Source: an uncultured Subdoligranulum sp. (GTDB taxonomy: Bacteria > Bacillota_A > Clostridia > Oscillospirales > Ruminococcaceae). From it: a stretch of 24,488 bases of DNA. The first letter of the stretch is position 1; each line of letters starts with the position of its first letter. The position numbers were made by a program, and so were the translations under genes. The notes below the pieces were generated by a model. It saw only the letters and a program-made list of their open reading frames with translations. It was not told where the DNA came from and searched no databases. Shown here in pieces: positions 7,929-14,426 of the stretch. The stretch is from positions 1 through 24,488 of the forward strand of contig NZ_CALADU010000276.1 of assembly GCF_937890665.1 (NCBI RefSeq), in the 5' to 3' direction.

Positions 7929-8150
7929 ATGAGAAAATTCACGACCCGTATCTATACCAAAGCCAACTATCTGCTCAACCGCGGCCGTATGGCATTGTCC
8001 AATCAGCGCGGCGATTTTTACATTTCGGACGCCGTCAAGATCATTATCGCCGTAGTTTTGGGTGCGCTGCTCCTGGCGGCTCTGACCCTCATCTTCAACG
8101 ATACGGTCATCCCCCGCATCACTGAGGAGATTGAAAGTCTGTTCTCCTAA
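7929..8150 (+). CDS. Pilin-like single-TM small protein (Flp/DUF6133-like), candidate Tad substrate
   Basis: This 73-aa protein has a basic N-terminus, then NQRGDFYISDAVKIIIAVVLGALLL..., a single hydrophobic segment (about 36-56), and a short acidic tail. RG followed by a hydrophilic/aromatic stretch and a TM resembles an Flp prepilin leader junction, but the canonical Glu at +5 followed by Tyr is absent (an Asp lies at +6 after G27). It therefore fits the small 'DUF6133-type' proteins that accompany such loci in Clostridia (from memory). RBS AGGAGG (7917-7922) is 6 nt upstream of the ATG. A strong terminator follows at once, so this is the last gene of the Tad block. The most likely role is the structural subunit processed by the A24 peptidase; a membrane accessory protein is the alternative. 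Confidence 0.75.
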   Translation: MRKFTTRIYTKANYLLNRGRMALSNQRGDFYISDAVKIIIAVVLGALLLAALTLIFNDTVIPRITEEIESLFS

Positions 8151-8161
8151 GCACCAAATCA

Positions 8162-8202
8162 GGGGCCAGTTTGCAGAACTTCTGCAGCTGGCCCCCTTTT
8201 TT
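8162..8202 (+). terminator. Strong intrinsic terminator after the pilin-like gene
   Basis: GGGGCCAG (8162-8169) pairs with CTGGCCCC (8188-8195), and an inner TGCAG/CTGCA stem extends it. TTTTTT follows (8197-8202). This is one of the best terminators in the window and marks the end of the Tad block. The next gene's RBS (GGAGGTGA, 8223-8230) starts only 20 nt later, so no sigma-A promoter fits between. Confidence 0.9.
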
Positions 8203-8234
8203 ATTTGCAGATAACGAATAACGGAGGTGAAAGC

Positions 8235-8582
8235 ATGAATCAAAAACCGTGTCAGTTCTATTCCTTTCTGCAGGCAGTCCGGGGTAACTGGCGTAACGCC
8301 CTGTTCATCCGCTGCAGCGGTTCACTTTGTCCAATGATCCGGCAGGCATCCTGTGAGGGGTTCCTGATGGCAGCAGACGCAGGCTGTCAGCCGATCTTTC
8401 TGTCCGTCCAGACAGTGCGGAAGCTGAGTGGGGAAGCAGTGGACCCCGAAGAATGCTCTGCAATTCTGGAGTGCCGCTCGTTCCGGACTGCTTATACCAA
8501 GTTTCTGGAATGGCATACCTCTTCGGACCATGTATGTCCGTTTTTACAGCTATGCCCAGACCGGGATACCTACTTCGGATGA
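8235..8582 (+). CDS. Cys-rich hypothetical protein (115 aa)
   Basis: Not recognised. The product carries about nine cysteines, including FIRCSGSLCP near residue 27-32 and HVCPFLQLCP near the end, so metal binding or disulfides are possible. There is no signal peptide, which favours a cytoplasmic zinc or metal site. ATG 8235 is chosen over 8205 because GGAGGTGA (8223-8230) is just upstream. It opens a compact run of genes (Cys-rich, zinc finger, sigma-like) that follows the Tad terminator. Real coding is supported by the RBS, by the position in a tight co-directional series and by even codon use. Confidence 0.65.
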   Translation: MNQKPCQFYSFLQAVRGNWRNALFIRCSGSLCPMIRQASCEGFLMAADAGCQPIFLSVQTVRKLSGEAVDPEECSAILECRSFRTAYTKFLEWHTSSDHVCPFLQLCPDRDTYFG

Positions 8583-8638
8583 TTCTGCCTGTTAAGACGC
8601 AATGCCGCCGTCATCGGCGCGTAATGGAGGTGATTTTA

Positions 8639-9046
8639 TTGAAACAAAAGCAAATCAAATGTCCTTATTGTCATGCTCACGCTTCTCTTCGGCCTGCAAG
8701 CCTTGTGTATGGATCTACTCCACAGACCAGAGGAAAATTCCTGTATGTCTGCGACAGATGGCCGGCCTGCAATGCCTATGTCAGTGCCCATGAGCGCACA
8801 TTGCTCCCCATGGGAACACTGGCGAATGGCGATCTGCGCCACAAACGCATTCTGGCCCATCGTGCCCTAAAAAAACTGCAGCAGGACTGCCATATGGAAA
8901 AATGGGAGGTCTATATCTGGCTGCAAGCCAAACTGGGGCTGGATGCACACCAGACCCACATCGGCCAGTTTTCCGAATATATGTGCGAGCAAGTCATTTC
9001 CCTCTGTCAGCAGGCTCCGGCGTACACATCCGGGCGTGCTGCCTGA
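8639..9046 (+). CDS. Zinc-finger protein, DUF3268-like
   Basis: This 135-aa protein begins MKQKQIKCPYCHAHA and has a second pair in YVCDRWPACNAYV, giving a four-Cys site C8, C11, C38, C44. A conserved LPMGTLANGDLRHKRILAHRALK follows. This layout matches the zinc-finger-containing family known as DUF3268, common on phages and elements; function there is unknown. The start is TTG at 8639, because GGAGGTGA (8627-8634) is ideally spaced from it; ATG 8624 overlaps the RBS. A GCCGCC...GGCG hairpin in the 56-nt gap upstream lacks a T-tract. Probably a small nucleic-acid-binding protein, given the company of sigma-like genes. Confidence 0.75.
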   Translation: MKQKQIKCPYCHAHASLRPASLVYGSTPQTRGKFLYVCDRWPACNAYVSAHERTLLPMGTLANGDLRHKRILAHRALKKLQQDCHMEKWEVYIWLQAKLGLDAHQTHIGQFSEYMCEQVISLCQQAPAYTSGRAA

Positions 9047-9062
9047 ACGGAGGTGAAGCCTG

Positions 9063-9644
9063 ATGAAGCAAAACTTTAAGCTTACCAAAGACCAGCAGAC
9101 ACTGGTAGAAAAAAACCTATCCATCGTTCACTGGGTCATTGTCAACAACATCCATGTAAATCCCGGCATCTGTGGTCTGGAGTATGGAGATCTGTTTCAG
9201 GAAGGATGCCTGTGGCTCTGCAAGGCCGCTTTTACCTACCATGCCGGACAGGCGCAGTTTTCAACCTACGCCAAAAAGGTTGTGAAAAATGGACTCCTCT
9301 CCTACTGCCGAAAAATCTGTAGTCAGGGGCGGCACGTCAGTCGGCTGATCATCGGAGAACAGGGCGAGCTGGCCGCAGATGGAGAGCAGGTAGACCAGCC
9401 GGATGACCATTTTGACTCCCACCTTTCTCGTCTGGAGACCCTTGATCTGCTGGAAGCCAGCAAACAGAACTATCAGGGCGTTGCCAGACTTGGCATCGAA
9501 GCACTGGCGCTGAAGGTTCAGGGAATGCGCATTACAGACATCGCCGCCCTCTATCAAGTCCCTCCTTCCCATGTGGGTGCCTGGATTTCCCGCTCACTGG
9601 AAAAACTTCGCAACGACCCTGACTTTTTGACCTGCCTGCTTTGA
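9063..9644 (+). CDS. Sigma-70-like factor, first of two
   Basis: This 193-aa protein has a region-2 pattern, LFQEGCLWLCKAAFTYH followed by FSTYAKKVVKNGLL (about residues 44-80), and a region-4-like helix-turn-helix at the end (MRITDIAALYQVPPSHVGAWISRSLEKLR, about 153-184). The middle is a charged linker. Element-borne sigma-70-family proteins of about this size often drive element promoters or act as regulators. It starts at ATG 9063 behind GGAGGTGA (9049-9056) and lies 16 nt after the zinc-finger gene, so the two are likely cotranscribed. A second, distinct sigma-like gene is at 15364; both start with LTK(D/E)QQ. Whether it binds core RNA polymerase is not proven. Confidence 0.85.
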   Translation: MKQNFKLTKDQQTLVEKNLSIVHWVIVNNIHVNPGICGLEYGDLFQEGCLWLCKAAFTYHAGQAQFSTYAKKVVKNGLLSYCRKICSQGRHVSRLIIGEQGELAADGEQVDQPDDHFDSHLSRLETLDLLEASKQNYQGVARLGIEALALKVQGMRITDIAALYQVPPSHVGAWISRSLEKLRNDPDFLTCLL

Positions 9645-9704
9645 TTTGTTGAAAATCAGCATCAATAACAGTAAGGGATATGTATAAAAAGGAGGTATCG
9701 AAAT

Positions 9705-10400
9705 ATGGCAATCAAAACCCTATACACTGCGGTCGGCCGGTTTGAACGAAGGACAAACGGCTGCAACCGCAGTTGTCCAATCATCCTGTTAGGCGGTCAG
9801 GAATACATGGTCGATATGCAGGAAATGGTGATTTGGAGCATGCTCAACTGGAGAATCCTGCGCTGGGATGACATCGCACAAGAATACGAAAAGCTAGCCA
9901 CCGCATCCGGTTACTGTACCGAGCGTTCTTGGGAAGACTGTACAAACCGACTGCTTACCCGCGGTCTTCTGGTATCCGGCAGCGGTGAAACAGAATACGA
10001 TGCTCTGTATGACCTGCTTGGTTCGCTCAGCATTATCCCAACCAGCGGACCGTTCTTCCTCCGGCTCGCCTCTTTTGTCAAGCTGACGCTGCTGGCACAT
10101 GTTCCGGTATCCGCTGCGCGGAAACTGTTCCAGAAAGATAAACGCACCAAATACGAAGCTCTGGTCATGCGCCTTGCCGGACAAGCCCTGCTCTCCACTG
10201 CAGAGATCATCAAGTGCATAGATAAAAATATTTCCCGTCTCCCCAATGAATGTGCGCTTTTGGATTCCCTCTACGGAGATGAAACGACCACCAGTGACAA
10301 CATTGCAAGCATGGTCAAAATCAGCCAGAGCAGCAAGCCGGTAACATTAGCCGTTGCCAATCTTTATCTGCGGCAGCAGATTATCTTTGAGAGGGTATGA
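9705..10400 (+). CDS. Hypothetical protein, helical, possible winged-helix
   Basis: Not recognised by function. The 231-aa product starts MAIKTLYTAVGRFERR and has a central segment with WEDCTNRLLTRGLLVSGSGET, which looks like a winged-helix turn followed by a hairpin wing. The C-terminal half is helical with no membrane segment. The N-terminal GCNRSCPIILLGGQEYMVDMQEMVIW is suggestive of a conserved domain seen in Clostridia elements, but I cannot name it. ATG 9705 follows AAAAGGAGG (9687-9695). The 60-nt gap before it holds no clear promoter. It is followed by a membrane protein two bases after its stop, so the pair is coupled. Confidence 0.65.
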   Translation: MAIKTLYTAVGRFERRTNGCNRSCPIILLGGQEYMVDMQEMVIWSMLNWRILRWDDIAQEYEKLATASGYCTERSWEDCTNRLLTRGLLVSGSGETEYDALYDLLGSLSIIPTSGPFFLRLASFVKLTLLAHVPVSAARKLFQKDKRTKYEALVMRLAGQALLSTAEIIKCIDKNISRLPNECALLDSLYGDETTTSDNIASMVKISQSSKPVTLAVANLYLRQQIIFERV

Positions 10401-10402
10401 GC

Positions 10403-10888
10403 ATGATGAAACAATGGACTCTTTTTCCCACTGTATTGCAGCGAAAGTTTCTGCTCACTCTGCTGGCCGGAATCGCCAGTGCGGGAATCAGCGTCATCAT
10501 CTGCGTGGCGACTAAAGATCATATCCTGCTGGCATTGGGGATTGTCGTACTCTGCGCCTGTCTTATATCCTGTCGAGGGATCTGGGCGACTGCAACACAT
10601 AAGAACTACGAGGTAGTGGAAGGCATCTGCGCCGGTATCAGTACACCTATGCTCCGCCGCTACCGCAAAGTACATCTGATAGACAGCCATGGCATAGAGA
10701 TCACACTGCTTCTCAGTAAATCGGCCCTGCTTAAAATAGGCGAGCCCTACCGATTTTACTTTCAGAAAGGGTCACGGCCTGTCGTTGGAAATGACTATCT
10801 GGACGCAGCACTTTCAACGAACAGCTTTTTGGGCTATGAAGCAATCAGCGAGCCGGAGGAGCATCCCGATCCGTCCTCTGAATCCTAA
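10403..10888 (+). CDS. Small membrane protein with cytoplasmic beta domain
   Basis: Not recognised. This 161-aa product has two hydrophobic segments (about 17-36 and 42-60), then a soluble C-terminal half rich in beta-prone residues (VHLIDSHGIEITLLLSKSALLKIGEPYRFYFQKG), and an acidic Pro/Ser tail. ATG 10403 is favoured because GAGAGGG (10389-10395) is 7 nt upstream; ATG 10397 would overlap the previous stop as ATGA and cannot be excluded. The layout is like small inner-membrane regulators with an SH3- or OB-like domain. Cotranscribed with the preceding gene. A hairpin terminator follows directly after the stop. Confidence 0.65.
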   Translation: MMKQWTLFPTVLQRKFLLTLLAGIASAGISVIICVATKDHILLALGIVVLCACLISCRGIWATATHKNYEVVEGICAGISTPMLRRYRKVHLIDSHGIEITLLLSKSALLKIGEPYRFYFQKGSRPVVGNDYLDAALSTNSFLGYEAISEPEEHPDPSSES

Positions 10889-10892
10889 AAAT

Positions 10893-10923
10893 GCGAGGTG
10901 GTTTTGAGCCACCTCGCTTTCTT
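10893..10923 (+). terminator. Terminator hairpin after the membrane-protein gene
   Basis: GCGAGGTGG (10893-10901) pairs perfectly with CCACCTCGC (10909-10917), with a 7-nt loop and a TTTCTT tail. It lies 5 nt after the stop codon. The next gene starts 110 nt downstream; I see no strong sigma-A promoter in that gap, which holds only the next RBS. Confidence 0.75.
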
Positions 10924-11033
10924 AAAGGGCATTTTGCAAATCACAATGACCAACGCCTGATTTCCTTATATTTTGCAGAATACATTCCTTCTGTCCCTAT
11001 TTATTGGGTAGATCAAGGAAAGGAGGGTTTCCT

Positions 11034-11642
11034 ATGTATAAGCCCCACACCATCGAACAATATAAAGTCTATCGCTTTCTGGAAGAAAACTTTGCGCTGG
11101 AGCATTTCCTGCTCGCTCCTTTGTCACGCTTCGGACTGATGCTGGAGGACAAAACCGGTGAGAAAATCGCGTTTGCCTTTCTCAATAACTATGTGCAGGA
11201 AATACCCGTACCGGCTCCAGCTGCTCCGGAAACAGTAACCGCTTTTCTAAAACAATTCCGCAGCCTTACGCCCCACCCAGTCGTCCATGACTTTGAAGCG
11301 CTGACCCGCTGGTGGCTGAACAATCCCAACCCGCTTACCTACCAGCAGGCACTTGGTATGTCCGATGATCTCTACCGCCATTTTCTGTCCCATCCTTTGA
11401 TCAGTGAAGATGAGGCCCTTCGGCTGGCACGCAAAGGACTCGTTACCGAATCGGAATATAATGACCTGCAGCTATGGTATTTCAACGGCCATACAATGTC
11501 CTGCTGGTTTGGTCCCCTGGGAGTAGATGGCATCGGCAGCCTATACGGTCTGACCTTTGACTATCAAACGGCATCCCCAACAAAGACTCAATTCTACCTA
11601 TTGGATGACTACTACCGTGTTATGAACCATCTTACAGAGTAA
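11034..11642 (+). CDS. Hypothetical protein (202 aa)
   Basis: Not recognised. The start is MYKPHTIEQYKVYRFLEENF. The N-terminal part is mixed helix/strand, the middle contains helical LTYQQALGMSDDLYRHFLSHP and a charged ISEDEALRLARKGLVT. The C-terminal part has LGVDGIGSLYGLTFDY and ends with a short helix. No membrane segment, no Cys cluster, no clear catalytic motif. ATG 11034 follows AAAGGAGG (11020-11027); the in-frame ATG at 11004 has no RBS. It is the last gene before the regulated promoter region at 11670-11743. No terminator is visible after it, so its transcript may run into the leader region. Confidence 0.65.
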   Translation: MYKPHTIEQYKVYRFLEENFALEHFLLAPLSRFGLMLEDKTGEKIAFAFLNNYVQEIPVPAPAAPETVTAFLKQFRSLTPHPVVHDFEALTRWWLNNPNPLTYQQALGMSDDLYRHFLSHPLISEDEALRLARKGLVTESEYNDLQLWYFNGHTMSCWFGPLGVDGIGSLYGLTFDYQTASPTKTQFYLLDDYYRVMNHLTE

Positions 11643-11669
11643 GACCTTTTCAACTACTACATATCGTAC

Positions 11670-11698
11670 TTGTCGCTGGCTATAAATCTATATATAGT
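11670..11698 (+). promoter_or_regulatory. Possible second, upstream promoter
   Basis: TTGTCG (11670-11675), a 17-nt spacer, then TATAGT (11693-11698). The -10 is close to consensus; the -35 matches at four of six positions. It sits 39 nt upstream of the stronger promoter and could give a tandem arrangement. Confidence 0.35.
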
Positions 11699-11708
11699 GT
11701 TTTACATC

Positions 11709-11737
11709 TTGACAGACACAAGATACAGTGCTATACT
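11709..11737 (+). promoter_or_regulatory. Strong sigma-A promoter of the SSB operon
   Basis: TTGACA (11709-11714), a 17-nt spacer, and TATACT (11732-11737). The -35 is perfect and the -10 differs at one base, in an AT-rich 290-nt gap. Start of transcription should be near 11744-11745, giving a leader of about 190 nt before the SSB-like gene. Confidence 0.85.
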
Positions 11738-11743
11738 GTATCT
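11721..11743 (+). promoter_or_regulatory. Perfect dyad overlapping the -10, candidate operator
   Basis: AGATACAGT (11721-11729) and ACTGTATCT (11735-11743) are exact inverted repeats with a 5-nt centre. The dyad covers the spacer, the whole -10 and the start site region, the ideal place for a repressor that blocks polymerase. No repressor gene can be matched to it from this window. Confidence 0.75.
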
Positions 11744-11935
11744 GTAATTGATTTTTGTGCGTATCCCATTTGGGAATACAGGTCTTTTTGATCTGTACCG
11801 TAGGCCAAAAGCCTGCATTGCACACGCTGTTAAGTTTGTATGCAAGTGTCAGTGATTTTTTGCGCCCTTTTAGGGTCGAAAAACTGCTGGCACTTTTTTA
11901 TATAGATAATAATGCCAATGGCAGAAAGGAGTGTT
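11744..11935 (+). promoter_or_regulatory. Structured leader with terminator-like hairpin (attenuator candidate)
   Basis: The leader RNA holds several local stems: ACAGGTC/GATCTGT (11778-11784 with 11790-11796), a CCC/GGG stem near 11765-11773, and a long imperfect hairpin. That last hairpin pairs AAGTG (11844-11848) with CACTT (11891-11895), CAG with CTG, TTTTT with AAAAA, and CCCT with AGGG around a 3-nt loop. T-tract 11894-11899 follows. The SSB RBS (AAAGGAG, 11925-11931) is 25 nt further on. The layout is that of a transcription attenuator; no riboswitch class is recognised. Confidence 0.5.
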
Positions 11936-12337
11936 ATGGCACAGATTTTTGTGTTCGGGCGCGTCATGAACGACCTCGTACCCAAAGAAAGCCAGTCCAA
12001 ACAAAGCTATGTATGCTTTGATCTGATGGAACGCACCAAAAACTGGACGCAGTTCTATCAGGTATGGGCCTGGGATGCAGATGTCACCCGGCTCATGCAA
12101 TTCAAGGTCAAAAAAGGCAGTATGATCTGGCTTGCCGGCTCACAGCGGCTGGTAGATGTTCGCATGAAGGACGGTAAATTGGAAAAGAAGCTGAAGGTCA
12201 GTCTAAATGACTTTGGTTTCCTCCCCAAACAGCCCGCCGCAGCGAACAGACAGGAGAATGACCCGGACATTACTGCGGAACCCGCACCGCCTCCCACAGA
12301 GGTATTGGACGGTGACCGTGAATCCCTGCCGGAGTAG
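11936..12337 (+). CDS. SSB-like single-stranded DNA-binding protein (OB fold)
   Basis: This 133-aa protein starts MAQIFVFGRVMNDLVPKESQS, with later KQSYVCFDLMERTKNWTQFYQVWAW and KKGSMIWLAGSQRLVDVRMKDG. That order of strands (FGRV, VCF, FYQVWAW, GSMIWLAGS) follows the OB fold of bacterial SSB. The C-terminus is acidic and Pro-rich and lacks a clear DIPF tail, as in several plasmid and element SSB-like proteins. It would protect single-stranded DNA during transfer or replication of the element. ATG 11936 follows AAAGGAG (11925-11931) with 4-nt spacing; ATG 11912 has none. It is the first gene after the regulated promoter, which fits early expression. A large hairpin terminator follows. Confidence 0.75.
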   Translation: MAQIFVFGRVMNDLVPKESQSKQSYVCFDLMERTKNWTQFYQVWAWDADVTRLMQFKVKKGSMIWLAGSQRLVDVRMKDGKLEKKLKVSLNDFGFLPKQPAAANRQENDPDITAEPAPPPTEVLDGDRESLPE

Positions 12338-12353
12338 TTTACTTCGGCGCCCA

Positions 12354-12416
12354 AGAGGGACCGTATCAAGTTTTTCAGAATGAAACTGAAAGCTTGGTGC
12401 GGTCCCTCTTTTTTTG
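12354..12416 (+). terminator. Large intrinsic terminator after the SSB-like gene
   Basis: AGAGGGACCG (12354-12363) pairs perfectly with CGGTCCCTCT (12400-12409). A CAAG/CTTG pair and an inner TTTCAG/CTGAAA stem extend it. Eight Ts follow (12409-12416). The next RBS starts about 20 nt later (AAAAGGA, 12436-12442), so again no promoter fits. Confidence 0.88.
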
Positions 12417-12453
12417 TTTTCCAACAAATTCAGAAAAAAGGATGGTATCAAAC

Positions 12454-13269
12454 ATGAATAATGACAGAGGACTTTTGAGCGGCAGCATCACGATCCTGAT
12501 TGGTGCAGTCATCGCAATTATGGCTCTGGTACGCGGACCCTGGCAGATTTGGCTGCTTCTGGGCGTTTTCACTCTCTGGGGACTATGGGTAGTTTTGATC
12601 CTGCTTCTCCCCTATATGCAGCAGGCCCAACGGCGTCGCCAGCGTCAACAGCGCACCAGACAGCTCCATGCAGAAGGCATCCAAACAAGAAGTTTTGAGA
12701 TCCCTGACCTGGGCGGCACCAACTCCGATGACCTTCTGGTGCGCCACACCAACCATCGTATTCTGGCATATCTGCGCTCCGCTTATCCGCAAGCCACCTT
12801 TGAGTGGTGTGAAAAGCAGCCGGAGCAGCTGATCCGCAATGGCGGTACCGGCCGCATTCGTGTGTTTGGCATTGACGAGTTTGATCACGCCGATGTGACA
12901 CTGGATCAGAACGCCAATATCAAATGCGATATGATCAAGATCGTTCCGCTATCCAAGGTCGGCGGAGAAACAAACGAGGATGATGCAACACCTCCGAAAA
13001 GGCAGCCTGTTGATCCCCGTATCTGGTATGAAACGCAGGGACGCTCTGTACTGGAAGCACTGATCTCCGACCTTAATTCCCGTGGACACAGCAAACTGAC
13101 GCTTCGGGAAGACGGTGATATCTGCATTGAGCAGGGCGAAGATGCTGTTTCTCAGGAGCATCTGAACAACTTTCCCCAGAAGGTCTACTGGCCCCGTCTG
13201 GCAGAGGTTCTGGAAAGCAATGGTCTGGCTGCTGAAGTCACTGCCCAGGGCATTCAGGTGTCCTGGTAA
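12454..13269 (+). CDS. Membrane protein with large cytoplasmic domain (271 aa)
   Basis: Not recognised. Two N-terminal hydrophobic segments (about 7-26 and 32-50) are followed by a Gln/Arg-rich stretch (QQAQRRRQRQQRTRQ). The remaining 200 residues form a soluble domain containing RILAYLRSAYPQATFEW and RIRVFGIDEFDHADVTLDQ, with many charged residues and a closing helical/strand part (YWPRLAEVLESNGLAAEV). The start is the ATG at 12454 behind AAAAGGA (12436-12442); upstream ATGs are too close to that RBS. The basic linker would favour an inside orientation. No enzymatic motif found. It lies between the SSB-like gene and DUF932, so it belongs to the element's DNA-handling block, but its job is unknown. 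Confidence 0.7.
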   Translation: MNNDRGLLSGSITILIGAVIAIMALVRGPWQIWLLLGVFTLWGLWVVLILLLPYMQQAQRRRQRQQRTRQLHAEGIQTRSFEIPDLGGTNSDDLLVRHTNHRILAYLRSAYPQATFEWCEKQPEQLIRNGGTGRIRVFGIDEFDHADVTLDQNANIKCDMIKIVPLSKVGGETNEDDATPPKRQPVDPRIWYETQGRSVLEALISDLNSRGHSKLTLREDGDICIEQGEDAVSQEHLNNFPQKVYWPRLAEVLESNGLAAEVTAQGIQVSW

Positions 13270-13314
13270 TGCTTCTGATGCCAAGGAACACAGAGAAAGG
13301 AGTGAACTTGACGA

Positions 13315-14388
13315 ATGAAATCAGGACTTACCATCGTGGAAATGGCACAGCAGATTGAACGCCAATCCAAACTCAAGCAAGACTATTTGCTTGATACCCG
13401 TCGGCTTCAAGTAGAACCTTTTGGTTCTCAACTTTATCTCCATACCTTTGATGACCACGATGACCCACTGGTGGAGCCACTGGAGATCAACCAGATCGCC
13501 CACCGGCAGATCGGCACACATTTGAAGATTCCGGCTGCTTACTATGACCGTATGCTTTCCGATTATCCGGAACTGCTGGCGGAGAATGTGAATTCCTGGT
13601 TCCAGCGGGAACCGACCCAGCGTATGGTCCGTACTCTGGATGGCACTGTACGGGCGTTTTTGAGCAACCGCTATCGCCGCATTGACAATCTGGACATTGC
13701 AGAGATCGTCCTCCCTGTCATTCAGCAAATGGAGGATGCCTATTTTGAAAGCTGCCAGATCACGGACAGCCGTATGTACATCAAGGTAGTCAACAAGCGG
13801 CTTGAAGCCGAAGTTGTACCCGGTGACATCGTACAGTCCGGCGTTATCATCAGCAATAGTGAAGTTGGACTGGGTTCCGTCAACATCCAGCCTTTGGTCT
13901 ATCGGCTGGTATGCAGTAACGGCATGGTCGTCAACGATGCCCAGACTCGCCGCACTCACATCGGCCGGGTCAATGAGGCAGATGAAAACTTCCAACTGTT
14001 CTCACAGGAGACATTGGCCGCTGATGACCACGCATTTGCCATGAAGATCAAAGATACCGTGATGGCTGCCGTGGATGAAACGCGGTTTACACGGGTAGTT
14101 GGCATGATGCGTGAAGCCACAACCGTTCAGATGAATACCACTGATATTCCCGGCGTTGTCCGTCTGGCAAGCAAGGATTTCAATATCACCGAGGAAGAAA
14201 GCACCGGCGTTCTGCAGCGTCTGATTGAAGGCAAAGATCTGACCCTCTATGGGCTATCCAATGCCGTAACACGCTTTAGTCAGGATGTGGACAGCTATGA
14301 CCGCGCCACTGCCCTGGAGGGGATCGGATACAATATCCTGTCCATGCCCCGACAGCAGTGGAACCGTATCAATCAGATGGCCGCCTGA
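13315..14388 (+). CDS. DUF932 phage/plasmid-type protein
   Basis: This 357-aa protein has the usual features of DUF932, a family found on phages, plasmids and integrative elements: NQIAHRQIGTHLKIPAAYY, then RAFLSNRYRRIDN and VIISNSEVGLGSV, and a C-terminal YDRATALEGIGYNIL. Those patterns lie in the family's usual order. The role of DUF932 is not established; it is often beside DNA-replication or recombination genes. ATG 13315 is 12 nt after AAAGGAG (13296-13302), rather long but with no better start. The next gene follows after 38 nt and a strong AAGGAGG, so the two are likely one transcript. No truncation is seen. Confidence 0.9.
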   Translation: MKSGLTIVEMAQQIERQSKLKQDYLLDTRRLQVEPFGSQLYLHTFDDHDDPLVEPLEINQIAHRQIGTHLKIPAAYYDRMLSDYPELLAENVNSWFQREPTQRMVRTLDGTVRAFLSNRYRRIDNLDIAEIVLPVIQQMEDAYFESCQITDSRMYIKVVNKRLEAEVVPGDIVQSGVIISNSEVGLGSVNIQPLVYRLVCSNGMVVNDAQTRRTHIGRVNEADENFQLFSQETLAADDHAFAMKIKDTVMAAVDETRFTRVVGMMREATTVQMNTTDIPGVVRLASKDFNITEEESTGVLQRLIEGKDLTLYGLSNAVTRFSQDVDSYDRATALEGIGYNILSMPRQQWNRINQMAA

Positions 14389-14426
14389 CCATCTGCAACC
14401 ATCACAATTTTTAAGGAGGAACCACT

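Noticed and set aside
10891..11139. A plus-strand frame across the terminator at 10893
   Set aside because: It begins in the terminator stem and runs out of frame into the gene at 11034; no RBS.
11755..12021. Plus-strand 88-codon frame in the leader of the SSB-like gene
   Set aside because: No RBS, overlaps the hairpins and the SSB gene; the leader structure explains the sequence better.
13321..13995. A 224-codon minus-strand frame
   Set aside because: Antisense to the DUF932 gene; mirror of its codons.
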